From Undaria pinnatifida (Eukaryota > Sar > Phaeophyceae > Laminariales > Alariaceae): DNA of 64,000 bases. This document shows, piece after piece, positions 1 through 11,914 of the stretch. Positions within the stretch are counted from its first letter, which is position 1, and every line of letters starts with the position of its first letter. The stretch is taken from contig JABAKD010000014.1 in assembly GCA_012845835.1 (NCBI GenBank), forward strand, positions 6,902,574 to 6,966,573. The letters are read 5' to 3'. The notes beneath the pieces are model-generated. The model was not told where the DNA came from and ran no database searches. It worked only from the letters and a program-made list of their open reading frames with translations. The position numbers and the translations under genes are program-made.

Positions 1-559
1 AGCGAAAAGCACGAATAAAAAATACGGTCAGTGTTGTGATGTGTGCTCTATGCTATCAATACCACTACTTGTATTAATAGGATAATATATTATTACGTGC
101 TGATTGTTGCTGTTCTGTTGCACGTAGAACTACCGTAAATGATGAGGTATACCACACCCCCGGTGATAATGTTTGGTGCATCCGAAAACTTCCTCCCCTG
201 GTTTATTTTAATCCGGGGCAGGATATATAACATACCCCGGTGATAAAGTGGGTGATTGTTTTGGGATTTGATAAAGCGTACCATCATCACCGGTGTGGTT
301 TTCTGTATGCATGCATTCATTGCACGTATGAAAGATACCGTGGTACTGGAGGTACCTTTGCCGGTCTCAACCCCAAACCATGCCAGGTGGACAGGTGGAT
401 GATGCCTTCACCGACCTCCACCCACAAAAGTAATACGCAGGTACCAGATAAAACACCGAACACATTTAACTTTGTAGACGGCGTTGGGCTGTTTTCTGTG
501 CTCTTGTGCTTTTGTTTTACAAATCTCGAGAGGGCGTAGCTCGAGAGGGCGTTCAACCA
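1..559. other. No gene seen; short CCGGTGATAA motifs
   Basis: I find no convincing coding exon here. The motif CCCCGGTGATAA or close variants occurs at about 160, 237 and 288 and again near 26160, where it faces an inverted copy (ATCACGGGG). This suggests remnants of a small palindromic repeat. Open frames on both strands lack recognisable domains. Confidence 0.4.
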
Positions 560-735
560 GCCCAAATGTAGCCCTTGTTGTTGTTGTTGTTCTCACATTA
601 ACTCGCATAATCAAGTCACTGCTCGCGCCTGGAAAAACCGACTTACACCGCTTGCGACCCAAGAAAGACTACCACGTATATATTGCACGTAGTACCTATC
701 ACTACGCAAACGCACGACAGACGCAAGTCAATTGG
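560..735 (+). repeat. Dispersed repeat, GTT-linked family, copy 1
   Basis: A short GTT run is followed by the phrase CTCACATTAACTC, ATAATCAAGTC, and then the block around AAGAAAGACTACCACG to the AGTCAATTGGAAAA end. The same order recurs at 11210-11560 with an extra insert of about 180 bp, and the first part recurs inverted at 24540-24612 beside a giant AAC array. This is multicopy non-coding DNA whose element class is not recognised. The following 100 bases (735-835) are A/G-rich simple sequence. Confidence 0.65.
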
Positions 736-854
736 AAAAAATGAAACAAAGAAGAGATAAAGAAAGCGAGAAACGAAAAAGGAAAGGGAAGAAAAGAAAA
801 GAAAAGAAAAACAACACTAGCCCACGCTAAGGGTCGGTCCTAACGATACGTACA

Positions 855-1545
855 GCGCTTCAGTTTTTGATGGAATTTCGGCGTTTTACCGAAATCTGCG
901 AAAGGTAAATCTTCACGAGTACGAACCTCAATTGGTTCGCAAAACAATCGTCCACCCGGCACAGAACTGTCACCATAGCAGCAACGCTCGCGGAAGACAC
1001 CCGCGTGGTTGTCCCAGTGAGTTGGCCTTACTCGTAGGCACGTGTCGGTGCCTTGGGGAGTGAAATCCATCCCCAACTCTTCGCACTACCACGCCGACGA
1101 GATAAAAGTTTCAGTTATTGCCGTCAGCGAGCTCGTTCGGTTGGCCGCCTCGGTGCGATCACTTTGTCAAGTCGACGACGCGAGCTCAGAAGCTCACTGC
1201 GCCTTCTGCAATCAGCCATGACCTGCCAATGACCTTGGGAACGACCCTGCTGAGTCTCGTGCGCTCGCGAGTGGTGGCACAACCCGAGCGGTGTCGCTGC
1301 CCAATCCTCTACGCCCTTGTACCTAAATTGTAGTTTTTTCCCTTGAAAGAACTGAAAAACTTAAACGCCAGTTTTGGCGGGGGATGAAAAATGTAGGTTT
1401 TTCCCGAAATTATTTCGTGAAAATCCGAAGCTTTCGGTAAAAAACGAAATGATGGCTTCGTTAGAAACGACCCTAAGGCTCTGACTCGAGGGCAACTTCG
1501 CGGCGCGTTTTGGAAAATCCGCGAAAAATGTGCGGACCACCTCAA
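855..1545 (+). repeat. ~650-bp dispersed repeat, copy 1 of 2
   Basis: This stretch aligns collinearly with 24900-25540. Shared phrases include the GGAATTTCGG start, ACCCGCGTGGTTGTCCCA, CACTTTGTCAAGTCGACGAC, the GACCTTGGGAACGACCCTGCT block and the A/C-rich CCGAAA end. The two copies are about 24 kb apart in direct orientation and have diverged by substitutions and indels. Neither keeps a shared long reading frame, so it is probably non-coding element sequence. A solo LTR is possible but I see no clear TG...CA ends or target duplication. Confidence 0.65.
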
Positions 1546-1634
1546 AACTCGAACTACTCCTGTACATCTGGTGCTTTATCTCGTATAGTATGTGGGTGGA
1601 GAACATGCTGTACATGCTACACAGAGCTCGTTCC

Positions 1635-1675
1635 ATGCACGACCCGACCCGACCCGCGAAAAGCCCTGATTGTCT
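1635..1675 (-). repeat. Short GGGTC-family remnant
   Basis: ACCCGACCCGACCCGCGAAAAGCCCTG matches, in parts, the exit flank of the large GGGTC arrays at 46.6 and 53.8-54.1 kb (CCGCGAAAAGCCCTGGT). It looks like a copy of the same dispersed element with a nearly empty pentanucleotide core. Confidence 0.5.
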
Positions 1676-2439
1676 AAAAACAGCACGAGTGTCGTACAGG
1701 TACTTGCGTTGCAGTTCGGACGCATCCCCTATCCCCTGCTACCCATCGCAAACATTGTGGCACTCCGAACCAAGCCCTCAATGTGTTCGTGCATCGCTCG
1801 CATTCCAGTCCCCCTTCCCCTCTCCCTTCCCATCCACCCTTCTCCCCCCACGCCTTTCCTCTGCCGCTCCCCGCTCCCGCCCCGCCCCCTCCCACACGAA
1901 ACCTCGTCGCTGAAGCCCTTCTACTGCGCTAAGGGAACCTCGGCGTGTTCGGGGCCTGGCGAAACGCCATTGAGTTCAACTCTATCCCTTCCATAAGCGA
2001 CAACGTTCCTGGGGTCTACGCGAAGATGAAGCTAAGGGTGCAGCTCGTCGCTCCGGTGCCCGAGGTGCGCGAACCGTATTCGCTCGTGATCTGTGCATTT
2101 TTTTTGCGGTGGGCGCTGTATTACCTTTTTTAGTGTTGTTTTATATATTTGACAGAAAGCACACGGACGCCGTGCAGCAACACGATAGTCTAGGTTAAAT
2201 ATGTGAATCAAGCGGATTTCGTGCAACAGCAGCAGTAGTACAAGCATCATGATAAGTAGTAGAGGCAGCAGTAGCGGCAGTAAAGTAGACCCTTGAAATG
2301 GCAAAAGCTCGAATTTCAAAGTCCAGCGGTGTGTTCTCCATGCAAGAACCGGTGTCAATAGTTGTTCTTTGATATGTGTTCGATGGTACGGTCTCCTGAA
2401 AACAATATAGATATAAGCTGACATCAGGGACGTCTATAA

Positions 2440-2820
2440 CCTGGTCCCGGTGATAACCCGTGTACCGGTTGTATCCCGAATATTATAACGGATGCCGTTT
2501 GTAACAGGGTTATAGTCGATATCGGTCATAAGCGGTTATTATAACCGATGCCGGTTATTATAACCGACGCCGGTTATAACCGGGCTATGGCCGGTACCGA
2601 GCTCGTCGGCTAGGGCACTCGGGCGACGGTAGTAATGTTTTCGCCTCTCTTATCCTCTGAATAAAAACGCCTCCGCATTCAACGGAACCCCTACGTTTTT
2701 ACCATCACCGGTACCGAACTCGTCGGCTAGGGTATCGGGGCAACTTTGGTTACTTTTCGTCTCCCCTGTCCCCTAAATTCAAACGCCTGCGTATTCAATG
2801 GAACCCCTACATTTTGTTCA
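2440..2820. repeat. TAACCGG palindromic cluster and a ~115-bp tandem duplication
   Basis: Positions 2440-2600 repeat short palindromic phrases such as TATAACCGATGCCGGTTAT. From 2594 to 2815 a unit containing GGTACCGAGCTCGTCGGCTAGGG, then TTCAACGGAACCCCTAC, occurs twice with point differences. No coding potential is evident. Confidence 0.6.
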
Positions 2821-4017
2821 GCAGCAAAGCAGCAGAGCTCGTTATTTGACATCAACTTATTGGCGGACATAACCGCTAGATGCCGGAGAACGCTGATTTC
2901 GGGTTAAAACCCGTAAGTGCCGACCTCAGCACCAGTTTTCAGACACCCCTGGCTAGCATTTCACCTCTTCATTGCACTAATAGCAATCGGTGGTTCTACT
3001 TCTCTGTCTCGTCGTATGTCCTTATCGCGGCGCCCTTCTTTTCGCTCGCACCGCATTCAACAGGAGGGTGTGGACGTGGAGGCGATGAAGAGATTTTTCC
3101 CGTAAGGCCAGCTGTTGCCCGTGGAGTTCCAAGCGGGAGGCATGAGGGCGTTCAGTGGCATCGAATTACCCGAGATGGGAGGTAACGCACTTGGCTAAAG
3201 TAATAAAGGTATTCAGCCAAGTCGAGACGGGGGGTCCCTCTGTTTGTTGCCCCTGTAGCTTCGAAAGTCGCATGCGCTCGAAAGAACAGTTGCCCGCTCT
3301 TGCAGCTTCGTGTTTGTTGAAAAGTAGATGAAAGCGATGGAATTAGTACAGTAGGATTGGGCAGTATAGACCAATGAACCGACTTCTCCTACGAGTACAC
3401 AATGAGAGTTGACTCTGGCTTTGTACTGGTCACTCACTCACACGCGGGATGCTGGGGTGTTGCGTCTCTGTGATTATCAATAGTTGTATCCTGTCCGTTG
3501 GTTGCCTTCTGACTTAAGTGGGGATGGAACCGTTCATTCAGGTAGGCGATACGCCTGCCAGGCAAAACGGGGACAAGAGTGCTATGATAAATCAAAACGC
3601 CGCTACGGGGGAGGGGGGATACCATAGCATTTTTAGCCAGTGAACCATAGGGGCAACCTTTTCTTGGTCTGCAGCACCTTCTGTGTAATGGCTGTCACAT
3701 CGCTCAATCGCCAAACCTTAATTAACCCGTGTACGACCCAAAAATAAATATCCCACGACAATTCCAAGTATTTTGTACTCCATTTTTTTGTCGCAGTTTT
3801 TCAGGGTTATTAGCCTGCTCACTGAGCCATTGCGTTCCCTTTTTCCTTCATTTTTTGTTTTTTTCTTTGCTTCTCATGTAGGGCTGTTTTCGGTTGCGCT
3901 TTGTTTCCCCGGTAGATTGGTTTCTGTGGACGATTTTGTTGGTTAGTGTTCCGCCTCTTCGTGTTGCGCTTTGTAGGCGTTCGATTTGTGGCGGCTGCTT
4001 TCATCGCACGATCCATC
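2821..4017. other. No gene or repeat recognised
   Basis: Open frames up to about 130 codons exist on both strands, but they have no recognisable domain, and the largest overlap the CCTT microsatellite next door. I see nothing supportable. Confidence 0.35.
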
Positions 4018-4625
4018 CATCCTTCCTTCCTTCCTTCGTTCCTTCCTTCCTTCCTTCCTTCCTCCCTCCCGCCGTTGATAGAGGCTTTCCGCTTTTTCTC
4101 CGTCGATTCATCGAAGCAAACAAGCTGAAAAATTATGTGCTGCTGCATCTGTGGTGTTTCACAAGCCATAAGCAGCCGCAGTACGCACTGGCCCGATGTT
4201 TTACCGCCCCCGGTCTCCACTCCCTTGCTTTCCCCTCATCCCCTTGACTCCCCTGCTCCCACCCCCCTTTGACCCCAACCCTCCCCCACCCCTTAGAGTC
4301 ATCCCTCTACCGCCCTCTTATATCCCTCCCTCCACCCCCTCTTGCATCCCCACTCACCCACCCACCCCATGCAGTTCCCTTCCGCCCACCCTTACACCCC
4401 TCCCCCCTTCCCCCCTTGCACCCCTTCCCCCCTTACCTCCCCTTCACCCCTCTCTTTTCACCTCTTTCTCCCCCCCGCCGCCCCGTACCCCCCCCCCGCT
4501 TGAAAAGCGGCTATGGTATACCATACTTCGAAGTATAGCCTTAAGACTACGGCTATGCATGAAATGAGTACCCCCCCCTCCCTCTTCCCGTACCCCCCTC
4601 CCCCCCCTACCCATTGATGGCGCTT
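4018..4625. repeat. CCTT microsatellite and C-rich pyrimidine tract
   Basis: A (CCTT/CCCT)n run at about 4018-4072 is followed from 4205 to 4610 by an almost pure pyrimidine strand rich in C runs. The proline-rich frames reported by simple translation here are products of the composition. Confidence 0.75.
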
Positions 4626-5285
4626 GCAGATGTAGGAGACGACATGATAATCGCGATTAGCTGCGTCACGGGTGGGCTACTGACCCTAACCCGGACCAAA
4701 GGAGCAGCAACATCGGTTGCCACGTGATACATGGCCTTCTGTTAATACTGACTATTGTGATTTTACCTGGTATGCTAAACGAGGGGGGGGGGGGGGGGGT
4801 AGAAGGAGAGAGAGAGAAAGCGAGAGGAGGGGGAGGGGGGAGAGGGAGAAAGACGGAGATGTAGGAAGGGAGGAGGCCCGTGCTATGCTAGAGGTACAGT
4901 ACGTCTTGTTTCATGGCTGATGGGGTTCCTGAATTAGACGAGCAAACTAGCCAACATCGCTGTAATACCATTCGTGTTGTGCAACCTAGTTGGGTGTCGT
5001 TGTGTGTATAGGTATGTTGTAGTATCATGCGGTAACGCCTCTTCATCGGGTTAGGGATGCCATTTTCATTTTTTTCCCGAGTCAGGTTCTGGTGAGGTAT
5101 GTAGCTCCTCTGCTGTATTGTATGTATCTGTGGTGACGCCTCTCATAAAGGGTAGGTGCACCTCTGTCGTTTCATTCCTCAGAGAGGGACAGAGAGGGAC
5201 AGAGGCGGACAGAGACGGACAGGGCAGGAGGGAAGGGGAGGGGAGGGAGAAATATGGGAAAGGAGAAGGAGAGCAAGGGTGAAAG
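4626..5285. other. No gene seen; G-run and GGACAGA repeats
   Basis: The stretch holds a G homopolymer of about 18 at 4781-4798, a purine-rich tract to 4880, and a short tandem (G)GGACAGAGA array at about 5184-5225. No exon is supported. Confidence 0.5.
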
Positions 5286-5880
5286 AAAGGCCAATGTAAA
5301 GACTCCTTTTATTGCCACTCGGTGTGGTTTTTCTTACCTACTACTGATGTTTCCAAGTATATTCTACAGCGGTATCTCGTGGACACAGGCGATTTGGTGC
5401 CGACATGAGGTGGGACGACAAGGGGCTGTGTGATGGTGTCCGATGTTGCCAGGAAGGTGTCAAACGAGCAAAAAAACACAAGTGTGGTATACCTGTCCTG
5501 TTTCTCCTCCTCGGTCCCCATGGCTTGGCTTTTATCGAGCGTATCGCATGCGATGACAATTGAACTAACGAGCAGTGGGTATACCGAACTCTCACGTGCG
5601 ATGAACGGTTCATTGCGAAGGCAACACAAGCACGCTGCTCCATACTCGATATATTTACAGTCCCACTCGTACATACTACAAAAACTGACGGGGGCCACAT
5701 TTGTTTTTTACAACGTTGAGCTTCCGTGCTTTTCGGTTTCAGAATATGCACCGCCACACCAAGGTACCATTGGATTGTATTGTTTGTTGCGCTGTGCCAA
5801 CGAAATATTTGGCATGGACGCGTTTTTGAGCGAGTTATATTGAAGAGAGCAAATCGCGCGAGAGGTCTATACACCATTCA
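5286..5880. other. Overlapping open frames on both strands, unrecognised
   Basis: A 178-codon frame (5877-5341, minus) and a 137-codon frame (5430-5843, plus) overlap. Neither shows a signal peptide, membrane helix, domain motif or biased composition that would choose between them. Either could be a lineage-specific exon, but open frames of this length on opposite strands can arise by chance. Treated as undetermined. Confidence 0.2.
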
Positions 5881-6208
5881 AATAAAGTGAAAACGATGGC
5901 ACCCCCCTTTTTTTCGTCCTTTTTTTTTGCCGTTTTTCGTCTTTATTATCTCACCTTCACTTTTCAATTTGTGGACAAGGTGTGGCCCCCGGTACACGGC
6001 TTCATTATTTTATCGCGCAGAGGCTTCAGCATTCCCACGCCGTAGCCTGAGTGCACTGTTCGTTTTACGTCCGTGACATCGTTTGGTGAAAAGAAAATGG
6101 CTTGTTGTCAAGACTGATGAAGACGACACACATACATGCCAATCAAATAGCGCAGGGTATACACAGCGATCAAGCAGGCGAGAAGAAGTGCCCTTTTCTC
6201 GACGGCCT

Positions 6209-6213
6209 CGAGC

Positions 6214-6274
<61 letters not shown>

Positions 6275-6320
6275 TTAATAGCAATATAGCAACATAGTCA
6301 TAGTAGTATTAGTAGTAGAG
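6209..6320 (+). repeat. AGT trinucleotide microsatellite
   Basis: An (AGT)n tract interrupted by GGT and AGA units runs from about 6209 to 6275, with a shorter echo at 6301-6320. Confidence 0.85.
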
Positions 6321-6884
6321 TATGCGACACGTGCTACGACGGTTATAGTGCAACAATTTCTTTCTGAAGAGGCTGCTCAGGACTGACTTGATATACTACT
6401 CTTTACCTCACACAAAGAAAAAATATTTGGAATTATTTAAGCTGAAAATGGAGCCCGATGACGAAAGCCCATGGCCTAGGCGTAAAAATTATTCACAGAG
6501 TAAGAAACAAGATTGGCCCTCCACCGAATTTGAAATATGGAATCCCGTCATTCAGAAAAGAAAAAAATGCCAAAATTGGCCACCTCCATCCTCGTCATGC
6601 TTAGCTCATGGATGCTGAAGATGATGCCGGCCCTGCGTTGAGTGTGGGATGCACCACCAATTAATCGACACGTACGACAACAACAGCGAGTGATAGTGTG
6701 AATTCGTGTTGGTTTTTTGGTCCAAAAGCGCGAGCGCGAAAACGTCTATAAACCCCTAAGTTCTAACCCGCGCCTCGATACTAGTGGGTAGCACTTTTCG
6801 GCCTACAGTCTAAACATTTTCCAAATGGCGGGGAACCTTGACTCAAAATCGTCGGAAACAAGCTGGTTGTGCTTTGTATTGGAC

Positions 6885-7140
6885 GCATGGTACGGCAGAG
6901 GTATCAGTTTTCGTCTGAAATGAATGGTTTCTCAATGACGGGGCTCCTTATTAACACAAAATCGTCGGAAATAGGCCTTTTTTCTCATTACTCTCGTTAG
7001 TGTACCTTGGCCATGGGACTTCTTCATCCGGTAGCAGTGTTATTTTGCTCCAAATCAGTTTGTGGGGGAGGTTTTAAGCTAGCTCCCAAATTGAGGAATC
7101 TCAGAAGAAAAGTGGTGCACCTTTATCGTAGCACGTGCGC
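6885..7140 (-). mobile_element. MITE-like element, CTACGATA family
   Basis: In reverse orientation this stretch matches 50676-51012: the CACCAC and TCAATTTGGGAG side, the TACACTAACGAGAGTAATGAG core and the GAGCCCCGTCATTGAGAAAC end are all present. One end keeps ATCGTAGCACGTGC, a variant of the family's terminal inverted repeat GACGCGTGCTACGATA; the other end (TACGGCAGAGGTATC) is decayed. Internal short frames are not conserved between copies, so it appears non-coding. Confidence 0.6.
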
Positions 7141-7631
7141 GTCATTGCAAGCCCACGGGGTTGTTGGTCAGATTGCACTTTCAGTTTTTGCTCACGGTTT
7201 CTTCTTCGAGTGTTATCAATATTAGTAGACTAGTCACACATTAAATAAGATATAAGTAAGAAAAATGTTGTTTTATCAATATTTTCATGTTCGTGTTAGA
7301 GTACCCAGTGCGGGGGAAAACATTTTTTTTGGGCCATTTTCCCACTTGATTTAGACTACCCCCCTTGTCTAGGAAAAAATGGGTCGTCACTTTTCACTTG
7401 ATTCTAAAGTACCTCCTCCGTCTAAAATATACGTATCTGCGGAGTATCAACTTGTTTTTTGTGGACAGCACTCTGATTTTTTCACGCAATATTCCAAGTA
7501 AGTGCAATATTCACATTCGAAAAATCTATTTTACGTATGTACAGCTAGGCACAACAACACTAATTCAAAATATTCAAACTCCAGAGCCAAACATATTAAA
7601 ACACACGCCGCGCATACACCACCACACTAGT

Positions 7632-9449
7632 CTACAGCCAGAAGCCCCCCACCGGCATCAACCACTCACCCGCTCGGAACGATGGCTTGTCGATCACCAA
7701 CCCTGCACAGCTGTCACGCATGCCAAAGACCATGTCCATGCCGGTACCACCACCACCACCATCCTCCGTCACAGCGCCCGAATTGCAGGGAACCTTAAAG
7801 GACACCTCCTCCGCGACGACGCTGCAGCTGTTCACCTGTGAGACCGGGGGTGGACGCGACGAAGGGGAAAAACTGCAGATAATTTGAAAAGACGCCCCTC
7901 CCCCGTCCGCGGCGACGCTGCAGCTATTCACGGGTGAGGTCGGGGATGAACGCGATAAGGGCAAAGAACTGTAGGGAACTTCGAACACCACCTCCCCCAC
8001 CTTGGCGGAGGCGCTGCAGCTGCTCACTGGCGACGTCGTGGGTGCACGTGCTGAAGTCGATGCAGTGTCTTGCTGATACACCGCCGCTGATGCTGACGCC
8101 GACGCTGGCGGCATGGATGCTGGTGCTGACGGTGTGGACGATGATGCTGACGGCGATGGCGTGCTGTCAAGGTCCACGACGTCACAAGCACTCGGTGTTG
8201 GCGGCGTACTGCCAAGGTCCTCCACGGTCTTAGCACTCCACGGCACCCTAGCCAGCTCTTCGCACAGGTGCTCAATGACGAGGTCGAGCGAGATGCACTC
8301 ATCATCGAAGTCCTCGAGGTACTCCTTGCGGATCTTGGCGAGCTTACCGATGGAGGGGGCAGCCGCAGTCCGCATAATGCCTCCATCCTCGAAAGGATCG
8401 CCGCCCGCCAGATAGGACTCAATCACCACGCCGCAAATTGCTTTGGCCCCCCACTTGAACACCTTGAGGCCTATCTCACGCTTGTTTGGCGGGCAGAGGC
8501 CTACAGCGGTCGGGAGGTGGGTGAGGCATTCGGTCGGGGTAAGCTCCGGTGGAGGCCCGGCCGGCTCGAGTTCGATCGTAGCGGAGGAGAGGTCGACGAG
8601 CTCGAAGGATACTGCGCTGGCGTCTTTTGGCGCTTCAAAATCTCTCGCGTCGTCGGTTACATAGTAGCACTCGACTTCGTCAACGTCGCTCGAGGAATCG
8701 AACTCGTTCGAGTAGTCGTCGTAGTCGGATTCGTAAACGTCGCTCGAGCCATCGAAGCCGTTTGAGTTGTCGTAGAAGTCGGATTCGTAAACGTCGCTAG
8801 AGCCATCGAAGTCGCTGTCATCATCATTTCGAGAAAATTCGTAGATACCATCATCATTATCACCGTCAAGCACTTCATCATCGCCATCGTAGGAGTCGTA
8901 GGAGATGTCGGAAGCGCACTCATCAAGATCATCATCGCCATCGTCGAAACAAGAGTCGGCGGAGATGTCAGGAGCCCCACCCTCCCAACCCTCACCATGA
9001 TCGCAAGAAGACCCAGCGGAGGTTTCAGAAGCACCACCATCACCAAGATCATCCATGCAAAACGAGTCGCCAGAGATATCGGACGCACGCTCGTCCCAAC
9101 TACTGCCATCATCGAAGGAGGCGTGGTCGGGCTCGAGATCATCATGGCCGTTGGACTCGTAGTCATCGTCGCTGATGGTATACTCATGGTTGATGGAGTC
9201 GTCGGTGATGGTGCTCTCGTGGTCGTCGTTGTCGCTCGAGGTGTCGGATGCGTCCGTGTAGCGTACATCCTCAGCTTCGACAGTGTAGCACTCGTCGTCG
9301 CTGACGATGCTCTCGGCATGGTAGCCATCGCTGATGGTGCACTCGTTGTCGCCGTCAACACCGATGATGTTCTCGTCATGAGAGTCGTTGCTGATCGTGC
9401 TCTCGTCGTCCGAGTCGTCGTTGGAGATGTCGGTATCTCTGTCTCTCTT
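7632..9449 (-). CDS. Very acidic Asp/Ser-rich repeat protein, long exon
   Basis: The minus-strand frame is open for 605 codons and ends at TAG (7634-7632). An in-frame ATG at 9056 would give 474 residues, but the frame stays open for 131 more codons of the same composition up to a good acceptor, CACTGTAG|AAG at 9450/9449, so I infer an upstream exon that I could not locate. Residues about 1-290 (counted from 9449) are almost entirely Asp, Glu, Ser and Asn with imperfect repeats such as DGSSDVYESD. Residues about 305-415 are the only part that looks globular, with motifs LPTAVGLCPPNKREIGLKVF and EYLEDFDDECISLDLVIEHL. The tail is Ser/Pro/Ala-rich and holds three units of about 32 residues marked by S-P-V-x-S-C-S followed by a V-x-F hydrophobic pair. 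I recognise no family; a disordered acidic nuclear or scaffold protein is only a guess. The opposite-strand open frames are its shadows. Confidence 0.6.
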   Translation of the reverse strand, partial: KRDRDTDISNDDSDDESTISNDSHDENIIGVDGDNECTISDGYHAESIVSDDECYTVEAEDVRYTDASDTSSDNDDHESTITDDSINHEYTISDDDYESNGHDDLEPDHASFDDGSSWDERASDISGDSFCMDDLGDGGASETSAGSSCDHGEGWEGGAPDISADSCFDDGDDDLDECASDISYDSYDGDDEVLDGDNDDGIYEFSRNDDDSDFDGSSDVYESDFYDNSNGFDGSSDVYESDYDDYSNEFDSSSDVDEVECYYVTDDARDFEAPKDASAVSFELVDLSSATIELEPAGPPPELTPTECLTHLPTAVGLCPPNKREIGLKVFKWGAKAICGVVIESYLAGGDPFEDGGIMRTAAAPSIGKLAKIRKEYLEDFDDECISLDLVIEHLCEELARVPWSAKTVEDLGSTPPTPSACDVVDLDSTPSPSASSSTPSAPASMPPASASASAAVYQQDTASTSARAPTTSPVSSCSASAKVGEVVFEVPYSSLPLSRSSPTSPVNSCSVAADGGGASFQIICSFSPSSRPPPVSQVNSCSVVAEEVSFKVPCNSGAVTEDGGGGGTGMDMVFGMRDSCAGLVIDKPSFRAGEWLMPVGGFWL

Positions 9450-10960
9450 CTACAGTGAGTACTATTAGCAGTGTTTCTCGTATCATATAATATTATAGGC
9501 CGGCTATTCGTGGTATCAAAGCCTGCATGGGGCATGTCGTCTGCACGTTCCCCTTTACGAACGGCGTGTCTCTCAGAACAACCATTACTGTGTTAGACGC
9601 TGTTGTTCTCGTTTGTTTCGTGACACAACTCATTTATTTTTTTGTTGATTCTTGCTATGTCAAGAGCGCATATAGCTGGGGAGCAGTACCCAACGGCGAG
9701 GACGGTAGAAGCAATAAGATTGAAGACAGATTTCTGTATATCCGAGGATCTAAGGTGAGGCTCGGACATACTTCAGAGAATGTTTGACTGAGACTACTGG
9801 CTGCTGTTTGGTCTGAAGTTTTCCGACTACGGCTCGCCATCACCATCATGATGAGCAGCAGCAGCAGCAGCAGCACACCTCACAACCTTGATTGGTACTG
9901 ACCAGTACATACCATGCGTGCATATACTATGCACCTGGGAGTCGGGTCCCGCTGGGCCTTTAGCAAAGTCTTTGCGTGTCAAGTGCTTCACACAAATGTT
10001 AACAATAACCAGAGTCGATACCACGTATACGACGAGGAGACAGCTGCTTGCCACGTTGTCTCATCTTCGAGCCGATCGTCGATTACTTTCATTGAGCGCC
10101 GATTGCTTGTTCTTCGTCGGGGGCATTACCCGACGTGGCACTCATGCGCGCGATGGGTACGTACTGCTGCCAGCAGCCAGAGCAGAGAGGTATGCGAATC
10201 ATGAACGAACGCACAGTATTGCCCATACAAACCTAATAGGTGGTGGCTGTGATCCTGATGGTATGACGCCTGGAGGCGTATGCAGCACCCCGTGGCAACG
10301 AGAAAGTGAAGGCACCGACTTCAGAATCAGACAACCGTTCCTCCGAGAGATTCCGTCATACTTCGAAGTGTGAATAGTATAACACGCAAGATAGCACACA
10401 CTTCCTCGGTCGATTTCCCAACTTGATTTTTTTCTCGTCAACGGGGAGGGTGCAGCGGCCGAGCGGTGCGCGTACGCAAAAATATCTCAACGGGATCTTT
10501 CCAGAGCCTCCTTCTTCGTCGTGGGCGCTCTCCTAGGTTACGGACCGGAGTCGCCCTTGGTAAAATTGGCCCGTTGACCCTGGCATTATCCAAGGGGGTC
10601 ATTGACTTATACCTTCGAAGAGGAACACATCTGTAAAAACGCGCGGTCGGGGTATCAAGCAGCCTGCAATGATGAGGGGGTACAGGCCGACATGCCGACC
10701 GAAGAAATTGATCATGAACGGTCGAGCATCCGATCCACGAAAAATCTTGCAAAATTCAGTTGACCCACAGGTCCGCGTGTTGTCGTCTTTCGCGTCAAAA
10801 CATTCTTCCTACCCATAATCGACATCCAGCACACCCACATACCGTCCTGCTTTTTCTTTCTCTAGACAGATACGCGCTCTGTAGGCACAGCAGTCATGAA
10901 CAACGTGAACGAGCAAAGCAACGACCTGATCAAAGGGTATCTCCTTCTTTTTGGTATATT
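9450..10960. other. No gene supported; short CAG tract
   Basis: An (AGC)n run lies at about 9853-9875. An upstream exon of the acidic protein gene might lie here on the minus strand, but I could not find an ATG-plus-donor combination that is clearly right. Open frames of 75-160 codons lack recognisable features. Confidence 0.35.
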
Positions 10961-10964
10961 CTTT

Positions 10965-11560
10965 GGACCTCTGATTGTTGTCGTTGTTGTCTCACGTTAA
11001 CTCACTTGTCAAACATGTAGAGTCCTTGGTCACACAAAGGTGCTGGAGCCCTAGGAAGATCCGAAAAACCAAATGAAATCAAAATTCGTCCGGGAAATAC
11101 TACGCTTTTCTGCCTAAAAACGCACGATACGAAGAAGGCGTACGAGTTAAATGGTCCAATGTGCAAACTGAATTCACTTGGCCGCGGGTATCCACTCAAC
11201 TATGGTATGATGTTGTTGCTGTTGTCGTTGTTCTCACATTAACTCAAATAATCAAGTCCGTGGTCACAGGACAGGCTCCAGTCACTGGAGCTGAGGAATA
11301 CATCAGGGAAAAAACACAAGCCGAAGGTGGTAGACGCATATATCACAGCTGACGCAATTCATGCCTCCACCAGAAACATATGAAAGTGAAGTCGGGAGTC
11401 AGCCTACGATGGTCAATACTGGTGCATACGTCTCACAACTCGCGCCTGCAAAAACCGACTATACCGCTTGCCATCCAAGAAAGACTACCACGTATATATT
11501 GCACGTAGTACCTATCTCTACGCATACGCACGACAGACACAAGTCAATTGGAAAAACAAA
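10965..11560 (+). repeat. GTT-linked dispersed repeat, two further copies
   Basis: A partial copy at 10975-11050 (GTTGTTGTCTCACGTTAACTC ... CCTTGGTCACA) and a fuller one at 11210-11560 share the GTT run, CTCACATTAACTC, AATCAAGTC order and the AAGAAAGACTACCACG block with 560-735. The ACAGGACAGGCTCCAGTCA segment here is present inverted at 24555-24585. An A/G-rich simple tract follows to about 11705. Confidence 0.6.
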
Positions 11561-11914
11561 ACAAAGAAAAGAACTGAAGCTAAAGGAACGGAATGAAAAA
11601 GACAAGAAAGCAAAGAAACGGAAAAGGACAGGAAAGAAAAGAAAAAACAGGAAAATCAAGAGAAGACAAGACAAGAAGAGGAAGCAAGGAAAGGAAAAGA
11701 GACAAAATGTCATACTAGCAGACCCTAGGAACTGTCTAAAGACGGCATTGGGCTCATAGAGGGTACATCAAGTGCATCATCAATGGCACTGGGGAGAGAA
11801 CGCAACATGACGAAGAAGTCAGGGCGGTCTTACACTATCTTGTGACGGCCATTGGAAGGCCCACAAATTTCAAGACAATGATGGCCAGACCCAGACTTCA
11901 GTCTCTTGGGCATG

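Noticed and set aside
5341-5877. 178-codon minus-strand gene
   Set aside because: A plus-strand frame of 137 codons overlaps it, and neither has any recognisable feature; kept only as undetermined.
8657-9535. 292-codon Thr/Ser/Met-rich minus frame and 153-codon Val-rich plus frame (8997-9458)
   Set aside because: Shadows of the Asp/Ser-rich coding frame; repeated GAC/TCG codons open the other frames.
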